Shown: positions 18,909 through 26,990 of the stretch, one piece after another
Numbering within the stretch: the stretch's first letter is position 1
Layout: every line of letters starts with the position of its first letter
Assembly: GCA_003164295.1 (NCBI GenBank)
Contig: PLTA01000056.1
Span: 136,167 to 200,166 of the forward strand
DNA from: Candidatus Bathyarchaeota archaeon
Lineage (GTDB): Archaea > Thermoproteota > Bathyarchaeia > Bathyarchaeales > Bathycorpusculaceae
DNA: 64,000 bases
Reading direction: 5' to 3'
The notes under the pieces: generated by a model
What the model saw: the letters and a program-made list of their open reading frames with translations, nothing else
Databases searched by the model: none
What the model was told of the DNA's origin: nothing
Made by a program: the position numbers and the translations under genes

Positions 18909-19202
18909 ATGACCCCTATAACTCAACTTTACTGGATAAGAGTCGTTTTAGGCGTAGTTTCAGGTGTTGTAAGTGCAGTTATAGCTTTTCTGCTCAATAA
19001 TGAAAGTAATATTACCACACTTGTTAACGGGTTTACAATTGCACTAATAATCTATTTAATAGCATATTATATTTTGAAAGCACAATTCAAAGATAAGATA
19101 GAGAAACAATCAAAAATCTTGAGTACCGCAATAGTGATGTACTTTTTCTCTTGGCTGGCATTCTTCGTTCTATTCTATACTGTGATAATAGCAGTAACCT
19201 AA
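18909..19202 (+). CDS. Small three-helix membrane protein, EMC6-like
   Basis: 97 residues with three hydrophobic helices (about 8-28, 36-55 and 72-95). The layout resembles EMC6/Rab5-interacting proteins: an R-x-x-x-x-x-x-S-G pair in helix 1, a basic K-x-x-x-K segment between helices 2 and 3, and an aromatic last helix F-S-W-L-A-F-F-V-L-F-Y. Archaeal EMC6 homologues are thought to work with the YidC/EMC3-like insertase. The match rests on pattern only; a simple unknown three-helix protein is the alternative. Confidence 0.5.
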   Translation: MTPITQLYWIRVVLGVVSGVVSAVIAFLLNNESNITTLVNGFTIALIIYLIAYYILKAQFKDKIEKQSKILSTAIVMYFFSWLAFFVLFYTVIIAVT

Positions 19203-19222
19203 AAAATTAATAAAAAATTATT

Positions 19223-19678
19223 TTATTCATTTTCACTTTTCTGGAAAAAATTGGCAATTGTAGCTTGGCTCTTGTCGCTTCTTACAGTTTCTATTTTTTC
19301 CTCCGCTTCGGCTGCTTTGTCACTTTGTGGAGCTGCAATTTCCATTCGTGTTAAAATTCGCATGCAATCTGCCCAAGCAGAAAAGTATCCGCGGTCAAAA
19401 TCTCCATGCAGACCATTTCTCATGTGATCAAGAAACTCTTTTCTGTAAGCGTGCAAGTTTACTTTGTCACTTAAGTCAAGTTTTGTAAAGAATGCATAAT
19501 CATCGTTTGTATTTTTGCGTGTAAGATACATTCCGTATAATGCTCTGAAGTATCCTCTGTTCCAGTCGGTTTTCTGCATTTTCTGTTTAACTCTTTCTAA
19601 CTCTCGTTCAGCTTCTGCGAATTGTCTGCTAACTATGAGTTGAAAGTATCTTGCAACGAGGGCTTGTGGTATTGGCAT
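19223..19678 (-). CDS. Helical protein with C-terminal PIP box, downstream of radA
   Basis: 151 residues, mostly helical and charged, with no recognised domain. The last 14 residues contain Q138-A-T-I-A-N-F-F145, an exact PCNA-interacting peptide (Q-x-x-I-x-x-F-F), preceded by a flexible acidic/basic linker (about 114-137). The ATG is two bases after the radA stop, so the genes form a tight operon. This suggests a small factor that binds the sliding clamp during recombination or repair. The binding partner is inferred from the motif; the N-terminal domain function is unknown. Confidence 0.8.
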   Translation of the reverse strand: MPIPQALVARYFQLIVSRQFAEAERELERVKQKMQKTDWNRGYFRALYGMYLTRKNTNDDYAFFTKLDLSDKVNLHAYRKEFLDHMRNGLHGDFDRGYFSAWADCMRILTRMEIAAPQSDKAAEAEEKIETVRSDKSQATIANFFQKSENE

Positions 19679-19680
19679 GT

Positions 19681-20751
19681 TTAACGACGACTTTTGCTTG
19701 CTTTCTCAGCTTTCTCTTCTTCTGAGACATCTTCTATTCCGTTTTCTGTTACTTTAAGTATTTCCTCTCCTTCGGGCAAATATGGACTTGAAACCAGCCT
19801 TGCAATTCGTATAGGTCCATGCGGCGCCTTGCGGAGGTAGATTCTGGTGTGACTTGTGTGGCCTACGATGTTTCCGCCGATTGGGTGAATTGCATCTCCG
19901 AAGAACTGGTCAGGTTTAGCCATGACTTGATTAGTTACGACTGCTACAGCGTTAAATGCTCGGGCCAAAGCAATTAATTTGTGCATGTGTTTGTTAAGTT
20001 TCTGCTGCCTTGTAGCTAACATTTCTCTTCCAAGGTATTCACTTCTGAAATGCGCTGTTAACGAATCAACTATGATTAGTTTGATGTTGTTTTTCTTAAT
20101 TATTTCGTCTGCGTTTTCAAGCAAAAACATTTGGTGATCTGAAGTGTAGGCTTCAGCGTAAATGATATTTTTAACCACTGTTTCTGGGTCTAAATCTAAA
20201 AACTTTGACATTTGCACTATACGTTCAAGCCTGAAAGTATTTTCGGTATCTACATACAAAGCTCCCCCGTTAAGTCCTCCTCTCTCTGGCGGAAGCTGAA
20301 CATTCACGCATAGTTGATGGCACATCTGGCTTTTTCCACTGCCATACTCACCGTAAAACTCTGTTATGGTTTGGGTTTCTAAGCCGCCGTCAACGACTTT
20401 GTCTAAGGCTTTGCTGCCTGTACTTAATCGCAGGACGTTTTTGCGCATTTTGAAGAGTTCATCTGCACGGATGAAGGAAATACCGATTGCTGAGCGTGCA
20501 GCTTCGATGATTTGGAACGCCTTTTTTTCACTTACCCCGACTGGGTCTAGTTCCCGCGATGTCGCCATGGCTAAAGACTCTACGGTGTGGTAACCAAGTT
20601 CTTTAAGTTTCAGCGCTGTGGCGGGGCCAACTCCAGGAAGGTCTTCGATAAATTGATATTTTTGCTTGTTAAGTTCCATTTCTGATTGTGCGGTTACAGG
20701 TTCTTGTTCTTCTTCCTGTTCTTTTTCGTTTTCAGCATCTTCTTCATTCAT
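19681..20751 (-). CDS. radA: RadA recombinase
   Basis: 356 residues, archaeal RecA/Rad51 orthologue that forms filaments on single-stranded DNA and catalyses strand exchange. An acidic N-terminal tail (1-25) is followed by an HhH domain (about 33-85), the F-x-x-A oligomerisation motif at F93-I-R-A96, Walker A G-E-Y-G-S-G-K-S at 134-141, and Walker B L-I-I-V-D-S-L. The L2 region around N-Q-V-M-A-K-P-D is conserved. It leads an operon with the PIP-box protein. Its promoter would lie in the AT-rich stretch just upstream (TTTAAAATAA region near 20790). Confidence 0.96.
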   Translation of the reverse strand: MNEEDAENEKEQEEEQEPVTAQSEMELNKQKYQFIEDLPGVGPATALKLKELGYHTVESLAMATSRELDPVGVSEKKAFQIIEAARSAIGISFIRADELFKMRKNVLRLSTGSKALDKVVDGGLETQTITEFYGEYGSGKSQMCHQLCVNVQLPPERGGLNGGALYVDTENTFRLERIVQMSKFLDLDPETVVKNIIYAEAYTSDHQMFLLENADEIIKKNNIKLIIVDSLTAHFRSEYLGREMLATRQQKLNKHMHKLIALARAFNAVAVVTNQVMAKPDQFFGDAIHPIGGNIVGHTSHTRIYLRKAPHGPIRIARLVSSPYLPEGEEILKVTENGIEDVSEEEKAEKASKSRR

Positions 20752-21072
20752 TATTTATACACTTTGATGATGATGTAATGTTTGGGATATTTAAAATAAC
20801 CGAACAATCGGGTTATTTTCTTAGTGGAGGGGTGAGTGAAAGTGAACCAAGCGATCGACTTTTTTTAAATTATTATTTAGTATATCTGTTTGGATCGATT
20901 AGTTTACCCAAGGGCGACGCTTAGGAAAGAAAATTAGATGGCAAAACAAAATTTGCCCAGCCGACATATCGAAGCAATCCCTAAAGCTCCGCAACAACTC
21001 GCACAGTTCCTACTTTAAGAAAATTGTCGTTTAGAATAATACAAATTTTAAAAAATTTAAAAAAAAATGTGG
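20752..21072. other. Gene-free region between radA and PRC-barrel gene
   Basis: About 320 bases, AT-rich, with no supportable gene. The left part must carry the radA promoter. The right edge has long A runs (21053-21067) that read as a T-rich terminator for the PRC-barrel gene on the minus strand. Confidence 0.45.
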
Positions 21073-21354
21073 TTATTCTTTGCATTCTTTGAGATCTTTT
21101 AGTTCCTGCAAAGACTTGTTTAAGATAGCCGTATCCTGATAAGATTTAACGGCGGAAACAGGCAAGCAAACAACGACTTTGCCAAGAAATGGTCTTTTGA
21201 ACCCCAGCATTTTTGTAGCTTCATCAGTCAAACCGATGTAAAAATTCCTAATTTGCCATGTATTCATGTCTAGTTCAGCACTTTCTACTTCGCCAAGCAA
21301 TATTGAGTCAGAAGTATAGGCTTTTTTCCAAAATAACCTGCTAATTTCAACCAT
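21073..21354 (-). CDS. PRC-barrel domain protein
   Basis: 93 residues forming one PRC barrel: an initial strand (V-E-I-S-R-L-F-W-K-K-A-Y), then I-L-L-G-E-V-E-S-A-E-L-D, W-Q-I-R-N-F-Y-I-G-L, and a closing P-F-L-G-K-V-V-V-C-L-P-V-S-A-V-K. ATG 21354 is preferred because 29 upstream in-frame codons do not fit the family. Archaeal stand-alone PRC barrels have been linked to RNA processing and to cell-division machinery (CdpB-type); which applies here is unknown. Divergent from msrB. Confidence 0.75.
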   Translation of the reverse strand: MVEISRLFWKKAYTSDSILLGEVESAELDMNTWQIRNFYIGLTDEATKMLGFKRPFLGKVVVCLPVSAVKSYQDTAILNKSLQELKDLKECKE

Positions 21355-21430
21355 AATGAAGAACCTTGCTAGTAAATTTATTAATGCAACTATATTTGCT
21401 TGTCGGCAAAGCAGGCCACAGGAAACATTT

Positions 21431-21438
21431 TTTATATT
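21431..21438 (+). promoter_or_regulatory. TATA box for msrB
   Basis: TTTATATT lies 27-34 bases before the ATG at 21465. Normal spacing would place the transcription start at or within a few bases of that ATG, so the mRNA is probably leaderless. This supports choosing 21465 as the start. Confidence 0.55.
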
Positions 21439-21464
21439 CAAAAACTTTAGTTATAATGGTAATT

Positions 21465-21854
21465 ATGTCTACTTCTCAAAAACCAACTACTCAAAATAAG
21501 CTTTCACCCGAAGAAGAACACGTTATTGTTAACAAAGGCACTGAAATGCCCTTTACTGGTAAATATTTTGCTTTTTGGGAAAAAGGTACCTATGTCTGCA
21601 AACGGTGCGGCGCCAAACTTTACCGTTCGGAAAACAAGTTTGAAGCAAACTGCGGTTGGCCAAGCTTTGATGAGGAAATTCCAGGCGCAGTAAAGCGAAG
21701 GCCTGACCCAGACGGTGTTAGAACAGAAATTGAATGTGCAAACTGCGGCGCTCATTTAGGTCATGCTTTTGTGGGTGAGCATTTCACGGAAAAAGATACT
21801 AGGCACTGTGTGAACTCGATTTCGATGGATTTTATTCCAGATAAAAAAGAATAA
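21465..21854 (+). CDS. msrB: Peptide methionine-R-sulfoxide reductase MsrB
   Basis: 129 residues. It reduces methionine-R-sulfoxide in proteins. Zinc ligands are C-K-R-C and C-A-N-C, and the catalytic cysteine lies in R-H-C-V-N-S. A further cysteine in A-N-C-G-W-P-S-F is positioned to resolve the intermediate. ATG 21465 fits both the TATA spacing and the family start; a second ATG nine bases earlier is possible. MsrA is not in the window. An oxidative-damage enzyme in an otherwise anaerobic gene set suggests exposure to oxidants. Confidence 0.93.
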   Translation: MSTSQKPTTQNKLSPEEEHVIVNKGTEMPFTGKYFAFWEKGTYVCKRCGAKLYRSENKFEANCGWPSFDEEIPGAVKRRPDPDGVRTEIECANCGAHLGHAFVGEHFTEKDTRHCVNSISMDFIPDKKE

Positions 21855-21929
21855 GTCGTGTGATAATTTTTTTGGGTTAGAGTTCGAATCATTTGTAGAC
21901 TGGGGTAGAGAACAGTTTTTTTGTTAAGA

Positions 21930-21985
21930 GAAGAAGAAGATCAGAAAAATAGTTCTTCTTCTTCTTCTTCTTCTTCTTCTTCTTC
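21930..21985. repeat. (TTC)11 tract with complementary GAA arm
   Basis: GAAGAAGAAGA (21930-21940) is followed by TCAGAAAAATAG and then eleven uninterrupted TTC units (21953-21985), able to fold in several registers. The loop resembles that of the hairpin near 2562. It lies between msrB and the cupin gene and may be a terminator that has expanded by slippage. Confidence 0.6.
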
Positions 21986-22094
21986 TGCTGCTTGTTATTA
22001 GATTTGGTTTCTGTTTGAGGTTTGACCTTTTTGCAGATTAAAGAAAGGCAAAAAAGGTCCCGTGCTTTAAATGTTGTCTAAGGTAAAAAATAAG

Positions 22095-22430
22095 ATGCCG
22101 AAAAAAGAAGCAGAAACGCTAACAGCTAAAGTTTCCGAGCTTTCCGGGTTGATAGATTATCAGGAGGGCTCAGTTGTAAGCCGAACAATAATTGACAAGA
22201 AAACAGGTACCGTTACCATGTTTGCGTTTGATGAAAATCAAGGCTTAAGCGAGCACACGGCTCCTTACGATGCAATGGTTTACGTTCTTGAGGGCGAAGT
22301 TGAAATCACCATATCGGGCAAGCCATTAAGGCTAAGGCAGGGAGAAATAACCATAATGCCAGCCAACGAACCCCATGCCTTAACTGCCAAAACAAAATTC
22401 AAAATGCTGTTGACAATGATAAAATCCTAA
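22095..22430 (+). CDS. Small cupin protein
   Basis: 111 residues forming one cupin barrel: S-E-H-T-A-P-Y-D (first metal histidine), V-Y-V-L-E-G-E-V-E-I, and P-A-N-E-P-H-A-L (second histidine). ATG 22095 is preferred because AAGGT lies 10 bases upstream; another ATG at 22071 is in frame. Small stand-alone cupins of this type bind a divalent metal and have varied roles (sensor, isomerase, dioxygenase); no substrate can be assigned. Confidence 0.8.
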   Translation: MPKKEAETLTAKVSELSGLIDYQEGSVVSRTIIDKKTGTVTMFAFDENQGLSEHTAPYDAMVYVLEGEVEITISGKPLRLRQGEITIMPANEPHALTAKTKFKMLLTMIKS

Positions 22431-22617
22431 AACCCATTAGGTCAAGTTTTGGTTTTTTGAAGGCTTTAATCTTTTTGAAGCTTTTTCTTCAATTTTTGCG
22501 TTTTGTGGCTTTTGGAAAGGCTTAGAAACGGTTTGGTTTGGCGAAAGCTTGATGCTTATGAGTTTTGGTCTTTAAAGTTGTGAAGAAATTTGATGTGTAT
22601 ACGCGTAGTTTTGACGT

Positions 22618-23271
22618 CTACTTGCACATTTTAAACGTGGTCTGCGTGTTTTGAACGTAAAAAACTTTGCCCCAAATATTTTTGAAACAGTACTCTCCAA
22701 AAACTTTTCTATTCGGCGCAATTGGTTTCTCATCGGGATACCCTATGGCAACTATCGCCTGAGGCTCAAATTCATCAGGAATTTTTAGGGCCTCCCTCAC
22801 TGTTGCTTTGCAGAAACTAGGTGCACAGAACCAGCATGCTCCCAAACCCTTCGCATGAGCCATAAGCAGTAAGTTTTGCATTGCGGCGCCTAAACTTTGC
22901 ATAGCCAAATCCCGCTCAACCTTTTGCCTTTCAGGATCAGGTTGCATGTACATGCCCTCCATAGTCGCGCAGGCAAGAATTATAACAGGCGCAGACGCAA
23001 ACCTTTCAATCCTGACCTTGTAAACCTTTTCGTCGATTTTCACGTTGTCTTTTTCCATGTCGGCAGCCCAAGATTCAGCCATCGCTTCAGCCACCACCTG
23101 CTTTGATTCAGATTCAGTTAAAATTATGAACCGCCAGGGTTGAGCATTATGAGCTGACGGAGCCCAACTAGCAGCAACTAAGATTTTTTCAATCAAGCTT
23201 TGTGGAACAGGTTTGTTTTGGTATTTTCTGATGCTTCGCCTGTGTTTGATGGCTTCAAATAGGTCTTGCAT
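22618..23271 (-). CDS. Nitroreductase-family FMN protein
   Basis: 217 residues with the FMN-binding nitroreductase fold: H-R-R-S-I-R-K-Y near residue 10, A-A-S-W-A-P-S-A-H-N-A-Q-P-W-R-F, an internal A-A-M-Q-N-L-L-L-M-A-H, and C-terminal I-A-I-G-Y-P-D-E-K-P. Members reduce nitro compounds, quinones, enones or flavins using reduced nicotinamide or F420. The start overlaps the dehydrogenase gene by 17 bases, so it is the third gene of the aldolase-dehydrogenase operon. The substrate is unknown. Confidence 0.87.
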   Translation of the reverse strand: MQDLFEAIKHRRSIRKYQNKPVPQSLIEKILVAASWAPSAHNAQPWRFIILTESESKQVVAEAMAESWAADMEKDNVKIDEKVYKVRIERFASAPVIILACATMEGMYMQPDPERQKVERDLAMQSLGAAMQNLLLMAHAKGLGACWFCAPSFCKATVREALKIPDEFEPQAIVAIGYPDEKPIAPNRKVFGEYCFKNIWGKVFYVQNTQTTFKMCK

Positions 23272-24340
23272 GAAAAAGAATATGTTTGTCTGTCTTTTTA
23301 TCTCTTAACAATCTAGTCCGGTTAGGCTCCAAAACAACTTTTAGTGATTGTCCTGCTTCAGCCATCAGGCGGAATCCTTCCTGTGCATCAGTTAAGGGCA
23401 ACCTATGAGTTATCATGTCTTTGATGTCCAGTTGCTTTGTCGCCAAAACCTGCAGGGAATCTTCTAAATCGTTTGGGGCTGCGCCGTAGCTTGTTTGCAT
23501 TTTTATTTCGCTTCGCCAAAACTGGTTAATGGGAACGGGCAGCTTTACTGATGGGTCTGGAACTGCAAAAAATAAGATTGCGCCGCCGTTGTCCACGCAA
23601 TCCAGCGCAGAGAGCGCGGCGGAGGTGGCTCCTGTGCAGACGATAACTTGATCAGCAAGGTGTCCCTCGTTGATTTCTTTGAGTTTGGCGGGAACGTTGT
23701 CTTTGGCGCTTATGGTGTCTGTGGCTCCAAACTTTTTAGCCAAGTCTAACCTGTACGGGTTAATGTCTGAGACAACGATTTTTTTGACGCCTTTGAACTT
23801 GGCAAGCTGAACATGCAGAATTCCCGCGATGCCGCTACCGATTATGAGAACCGCGTCAGTTTTTTGTAAGCCAGTTAAACGTTGACCGCGTGAAACACAT
23901 GCTAATGGTTCAATGAATGTTCCTTCTTCAAAAGACATGTCATCTGGCAGTTTGTATATGCCAAAATCAATGTTAATTTTTGGGATACGAATGTATTGCG
24001 AGAAGCCGCCGGGATAATAGTTTGTTGTGTGTAATGTATGGCAGGCTGTGTGGTTGCCTCTTTGGCAATAGCGGCATGCATTGCAAGGTACATGATGTGA
24101 AACAAAGACTCTGTCGCCGACTTTGACTTTCTTAACTTTGCTGCCGATTTTATCGATGACGCCCGTGGCTTCGTGACCTAAAACAATTGGAGCTTTGGGA
24201 ACTCGATACCATTCGATAACGTCGCTGCCGCATATGCCGCTCGTCATCACTTTCAACACTGCTTCGTCCTCACCAATTTGCGGAATTGGCGCTTCTTGGA
24301 TGCGGACATCGTGATTGTTGTAGTAGACGGCGGTAAGCAA
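23255..24340 (-). CDS. Zinc-dependent medium-chain alcohol/polyol dehydrogenase
   Basis: 361 residues. Catalytic zinc ligands lie in S-G-I-C-G-S-D and G-H-E-A-T-G; structural zinc cysteines in C-N-A-C-R-Y-C-Q-R-G-N-H-T-A-C. The nucleotide site is I-I-G-S-G-I-A-G-I with an acidic S-D-I-N after the second strand, which favours NAD over NADP. It resembles threonine/sorbitol dehydrogenase-type MDR proteins. The TTG start has GGTGA seven bases upstream. It sits 20 bases after the LsrF-like aldolase, so its substrate may be a product or precursor of that enzyme. Confidence 0.87.
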   Translation of the reverse strand: MLTAVYYNNHDVRIQEAPIPQIGEDEAVLKVMTSGICGSDVIEWYRVPKAPIVLGHEATGVIDKIGSKVKKVKVGDRVFVSHHVPCNACRYCQRGNHTACHTLHTTNYYPGGFSQYIRIPKINIDFGIYKLPDDMSFEEGTFIEPLACVSRGQRLTGLQKTDAVLIIGSGIAGILHVQLAKFKGVKKIVVSDINPYRLDLAKKFGATDTISAKDNVPAKLKEINEGHLADQVIVCTGATSAALSALDCVDNGGAILFFAVPDPSVKLPVPINQFWRSEIKMQTSYGAAPNDLEDSLQVLATKQLDIKDMITHRLPLTDAQEGFRLMAEAGQSLKVVLEPNRTRLLRDKKTDKHILFHARPI

Positions 24341-24360
24341 AGGGCTTCACCAAAAAAGGG

Positions 24361-25164
24361 TTAGGCTTTGCCTGCTTTTACCTGATTGAACAGGTCTAAT
24401 GCTTCTTGGGGCGTGTAGTTTTCGTGGATGATGGCGCGGAGTCCCCTTATGGCAGCTACAGGATTCTCAGTTTGCCAAACGTTGCGTCCCAAGTTAACGC
24501 CTATAGCGCCCTTCTGCATCCCATCATAAACAAAATCGAAAACCTCTTTTTGAGTTTCAGCTTTGGGTCCACCCGCCATAACAACAGGCACTGGGCAGCC
24601 GTCAACGACTTTTTCAAAGTTTTCTTTACAATAATAAGTCTTAACCACACGTGCACCTATTTCGGCCGAAACTCTTGCAACCAACGCTAAGTATCGGGCT
24701 TCTCGTTTTTCAAGTTCTTTTCCAACCGCTGTAACAGCCATCACTGGAACACCATACTCTTCACATTCATCGACAAGTTTCGCTAGGTTGCTTAAGCTTT
24801 TGTTTTCATATTTTGTTCCTGCAAAAACAGACATAGAAACAGCACTCACGTTTAATCTCAGAATTTCCTCAATTGAAGTAACTACGCTTTCGGCAGCTAA
24901 GTCTTCGCCAACTACGGTTACCGCTCCTGAAACCCGCAATATGATTGGTTTCTCAATTGCTGGATCAATGCAGTTGCGCAAAACACCACGCGTGAGCATG
25001 ATTGCATCAGCGTATTTGTAGATTGGTTTGATTGTTTGCTCGGGCTTTTCAAGACCATGTGTTGGTCCTTGGAAGTAGCCATGGTCAACGGGTAAAAAGA
25101 GGGCTTTTCCATCTTTTTGAATAAGTCTACTTAAGCGGTTTTTCATACCCCACTCCATATTCAT
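24361..25164 (-). CDS. DhnA-type class I aldolase, LsrF-like
   Basis: 267-residue TIM-barrel aldolase. P-V-D-H-G-Y-F-Q-G-P-T-H-G-L-E, M-L-T-R-G-V-L-R, and the C-terminal G-R-N-V-W-Q-T-E-N-P-V-A-A follow bacterial LsrF (phospho-AI-2 thiolase) closely, more than archaeal fructose-bisphosphate aldolases of the same COG1830 family. The Schiff-base lysine is K175 in V-V-K-T-Y-Y; D27 and H28 line the site. It leads an operon with a zinc dehydrogenase and a nitroreductase. Cleavage of a phosphorylated ketose-like compound is expected; fructose-bisphosphate aldolase activity remains possible, since no other aldolase is in the window. Confidence 0.8.
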   Translation of the reverse strand: MNMEWGMKNRLSRLIQKDGKALFLPVDHGYFQGPTHGLEKPEQTIKPIYKYADAIMLTRGVLRNCIDPAIEKPIILRVSGAVTVVGEDLAAESVVTSIEEILRLNVSAVSMSVFAGTKYENKSLSNLAKLVDECEEYGVPVMAVTAVGKELEKREARYLALVARVSAEIGARVVKTYYCKENFEKVVDGCPVPVVMAGGPKAETQKEVFDFVYDGMQKGAIGVNLGRNVWQTENPVAAIRGLRAIIHENYTPQEALDLFNQVKAGKA

Positions 25165-25348
25165 TTCTCCGAGGAAGCTTTTGATTTAAGAATTTAATAA
25201 CTTTATGCTTAATAACTTGATCAAATGCCGTTTTACGAATTTTGGGCTTGTGCCGATAAGCAATTAGTGCAAGTGACGCATTTTTACAATTGACCATTTT
25301 TTATGAATAATTATGCATAAATCAAACCATACTTATATTTTTGCTATG

Positions 25349-25357
25349 CATATAAAC
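25349..25357 (+). promoter_or_regulatory. TATA box for small zinc-ribbon gene
   Basis: CATATAAAC lies 26-34 bases before the ATG at 25383, so transcription should begin close to the start codon. Confidence 0.5.
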
Positions 25358-25382
25358 AGTAAACTACACAAGAGTTGAAAAA

Positions 25383-25535
25383 ATGTACGCGTGCCCCCAA
25401 TGTAAAACTTTGATGGAGTCAAAAGGCGAAATGTCTGAAGAAGGAAGTATTATTTTTTATCAATGCCCTAAATGCAAAAACATAGAACTTCGCACAGTAC
25501 AGTGCCATAGCGAATTTAGAATGAGCTACCCTTGA
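25383..25535 (+). CDS. 50-residue zinc-ribbon protein
   Basis: A very small protein with two C-P-x-C knuckles (C4/C7 and C28/C31) separated by 20 residues, the spacing of a zinc ribbon, plus C41. A good TATA box precedes it at leaderless spacing. Such mini zinc ribbons resemble the TFIIS/RPA12 or rubredoxin-like knuckles, but no specific function can be assigned. Confidence 0.7.
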   Translation: MYACPQCKTLMESKGEMSEEGSIIFYQCPKCKNIELRTVQCHSEFRMSYP

Positions 25536-25556
25536 GTTCGCCCTTCGTGTTTTCTT

Positions 25557-25769
25557 TCAAGCCTTCGGTTTCACGATAAGGTAGCCTTTTTCTATAAGCC
25601 AATGGTGAAACTGCCATGTTGTGTAGAGACATGCGTTTCCGCATTTTTGCCTTGTCCGCTCATATTGTGCCGAAGCTTCTGCAAGATTGTTCAGATCAGT
25701 TTGTACTGGACATTTAACATCTTTGCAAAATTCTCTACGCTTATATTCAATGTATCCATCGGATATCAT
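25557..25769 (-). CDS. Small four-cysteine protein
   Basis: 70 residues with C15-x4-C20 and C43-x3-C47, likely a metal or iron-sulfur site, between basic E-Y-K-R-R-E-F and the aromatic C-terminal segment T-T-W-Q-F-H-H-W-L-I-E-K-G-Y-L-I. The pattern looks conserved rather than random. Function unknown. It is convergent with the zinc-ribbon gene. Confidence 0.65.
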   Translation of the reverse strand: MISDGYIEYKRREFCKDVKCPVQTDLNNLAEASAQYERTRQKCGNACLYTTWQFHHWLIEKGYLIVKPKA

Positions 25770-25865
25770 TTTTATCGTGGCTATCTCCTCCTTTAAGCTT
25801 AATAAGCATTGTTTCTTTCAAATTAGTATGCGCTTTTAAGGTTGGCTTTTCAATTTGTTGCTTGT

Positions 25866-26495
25866 ATGCCTAAACTGTATCTTCTGGGTGGAGAAAACGT
25901 TTTTAGAAGAAGTGCAAAAGAAGTAAACGAGCGAGCTTTCCAAGATGCGGGCGAGTTCTCAAATGTTTTGGTTTTGTCTTGGGCTAGAGCATCTTTTGAC
26001 AACTCTTATAAGAAAAGAAAGTTGCTTGTTGATTACTTCATAAGTTTGGGTGCAAGAACCATCAACTTTGTGGATTACTCTGATTCAAATGAGGCGATTG
26101 CCCAAAAAATTGCTGATTCTAACTTGATTTATTTGACTGGCGGCCATGCAACCATTTTGGTTGAACGCCTGAAAAGCATGAGCGTTGACCAATTTCTATG
26201 TAATTATGACGGAATTATCATTGGTCGTAGTGCAGGAGCATTGGCTCTTTGCCGAAAATGTATAATCACTTGTCGGAGCAACTCCAAAACCAAAATTATT
26301 CCCGGTATAGGCTTAGCAGACCTCACGCTTAAAGTTCATTACAAACCCGAAAAAGACTCCATACTAAAACAATTATCAAAACAAGAAAAAATTTACGCTA
26401 TACCTATGGGCTCAGCACTCATTTACGAGAATAACGCTTGCGCATCGATTGGAGAAGTATATTTATTCGAAAACGGGGGAAAACTCAAGTTATAA
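25866..26495 (+). CDS. Peptidase S51 (dipeptidase E-like)
   Basis: 209 residues with the class I glutaminase-like fold of peptidase E: Y-L-L-G-G-E-N near the start, L-T-G-G-H at 90-94, and the nucleophile elbow I-I-G-R-S-A-G-A with S122. Family members split Asp-Xaa dipeptides or act as cyanophycinases. ATG 25866 fits the family start and a TATA-like CTTTTAAG about 28 bases upstream; an in-frame TTG at 25842 is less likely. The stop overlaps the convergent neighbour by six bases. Confidence 0.82.
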   Translation: MPKLYLLGGENVFRRSAKEVNERAFQDAGEFSNVLVLSWARASFDNSYKKRKLLVDYFISLGARTINFVDYSDSNEAIAQKIADSNLIYLTGGHATILVERLKSMSVDQFLCNYDGIIIGRSAGALALCRKCIITCRSNSKTKIIPGIGLADLTLKVHYKPEKDSILKQLSKQEKIYAIPMGSALIYENNACASIGEVYLFENGGKLKL

Positions 26496-26870
26496 TCGCT
26501 CTCTTAATTTTTCTGTAAGAAGTTGCACAAGATCTTCCTTATCTTTTTCAATATGATTCCAAAGTTGTTCGATTTCGTTATCCATCGCCGCATCGTTTTT
26601 GTAGTTATTTTTTATGCGCCACAAGCTTCTATTCTCAATCGTTAATTGCTCCATCAAATTGTAGGTATTATTATCAAGCATGCCTTTTTCATTTGTTGGC
26701 TGCTTTAGTGATTCTGGATTTTCACTTTGGTCTTCATTTCTCAAATCCACGCATATTGCGTCTTCGTGGTTTTCATTTGAATTACAAACCAAAACATCTG
26801 AGTCCCCTTCGATGGATACCCTTGTTATAACATCCTGGTTTTCTTCAACCAAAAAATTCACCTCCGACAA
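26490..26870 (-). CDS. Acidic protein with conserved helical C-terminus
   Basis: 126 residues. The first 65 are acidic, low-complexity and probably disordered (E-E-N-Q-D, N-E-D-Q-S-E-N). The last 60 form charged helices with a S-L-W-R-I-K-N-N-Y motif and E-K-D-K-E-D-L-V-Q-L-L. The C-terminal pattern resembles small archaeal hypothetical proteins. No catalytic motif; function unknown. Confidence 0.6.
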   Translation of the reverse strand: MSEVNFLVEENQDVITRVSIEGDSDVLVCNSNENHEDAICVDLRNEDQSENPESLKQPTNEKGMLDNNTYNLMEQLTIENRSLWRIKNNYKNDAAMDNEIEQLWNHIEKDKEDLVQLLTEKLRERL

Positions 26871-26990
26871 AACTATTACAAATCAAATAGTTGGCTTAAC
26901 ACACTTAAGCTTATGTGACTGTAAAAAGCCGGCAACAAACGGCAAAGTTTAAAAAATAGTGAGAGGCGCAAAAAATAAATCAGCTTTGAT

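Noticed and set aside
21949..21986. TTC repeat as a CRISPR or coding repeat
   Set aside because: A pure three-base microsatellite without spacers or a conserved repeat unit; not within a gene.
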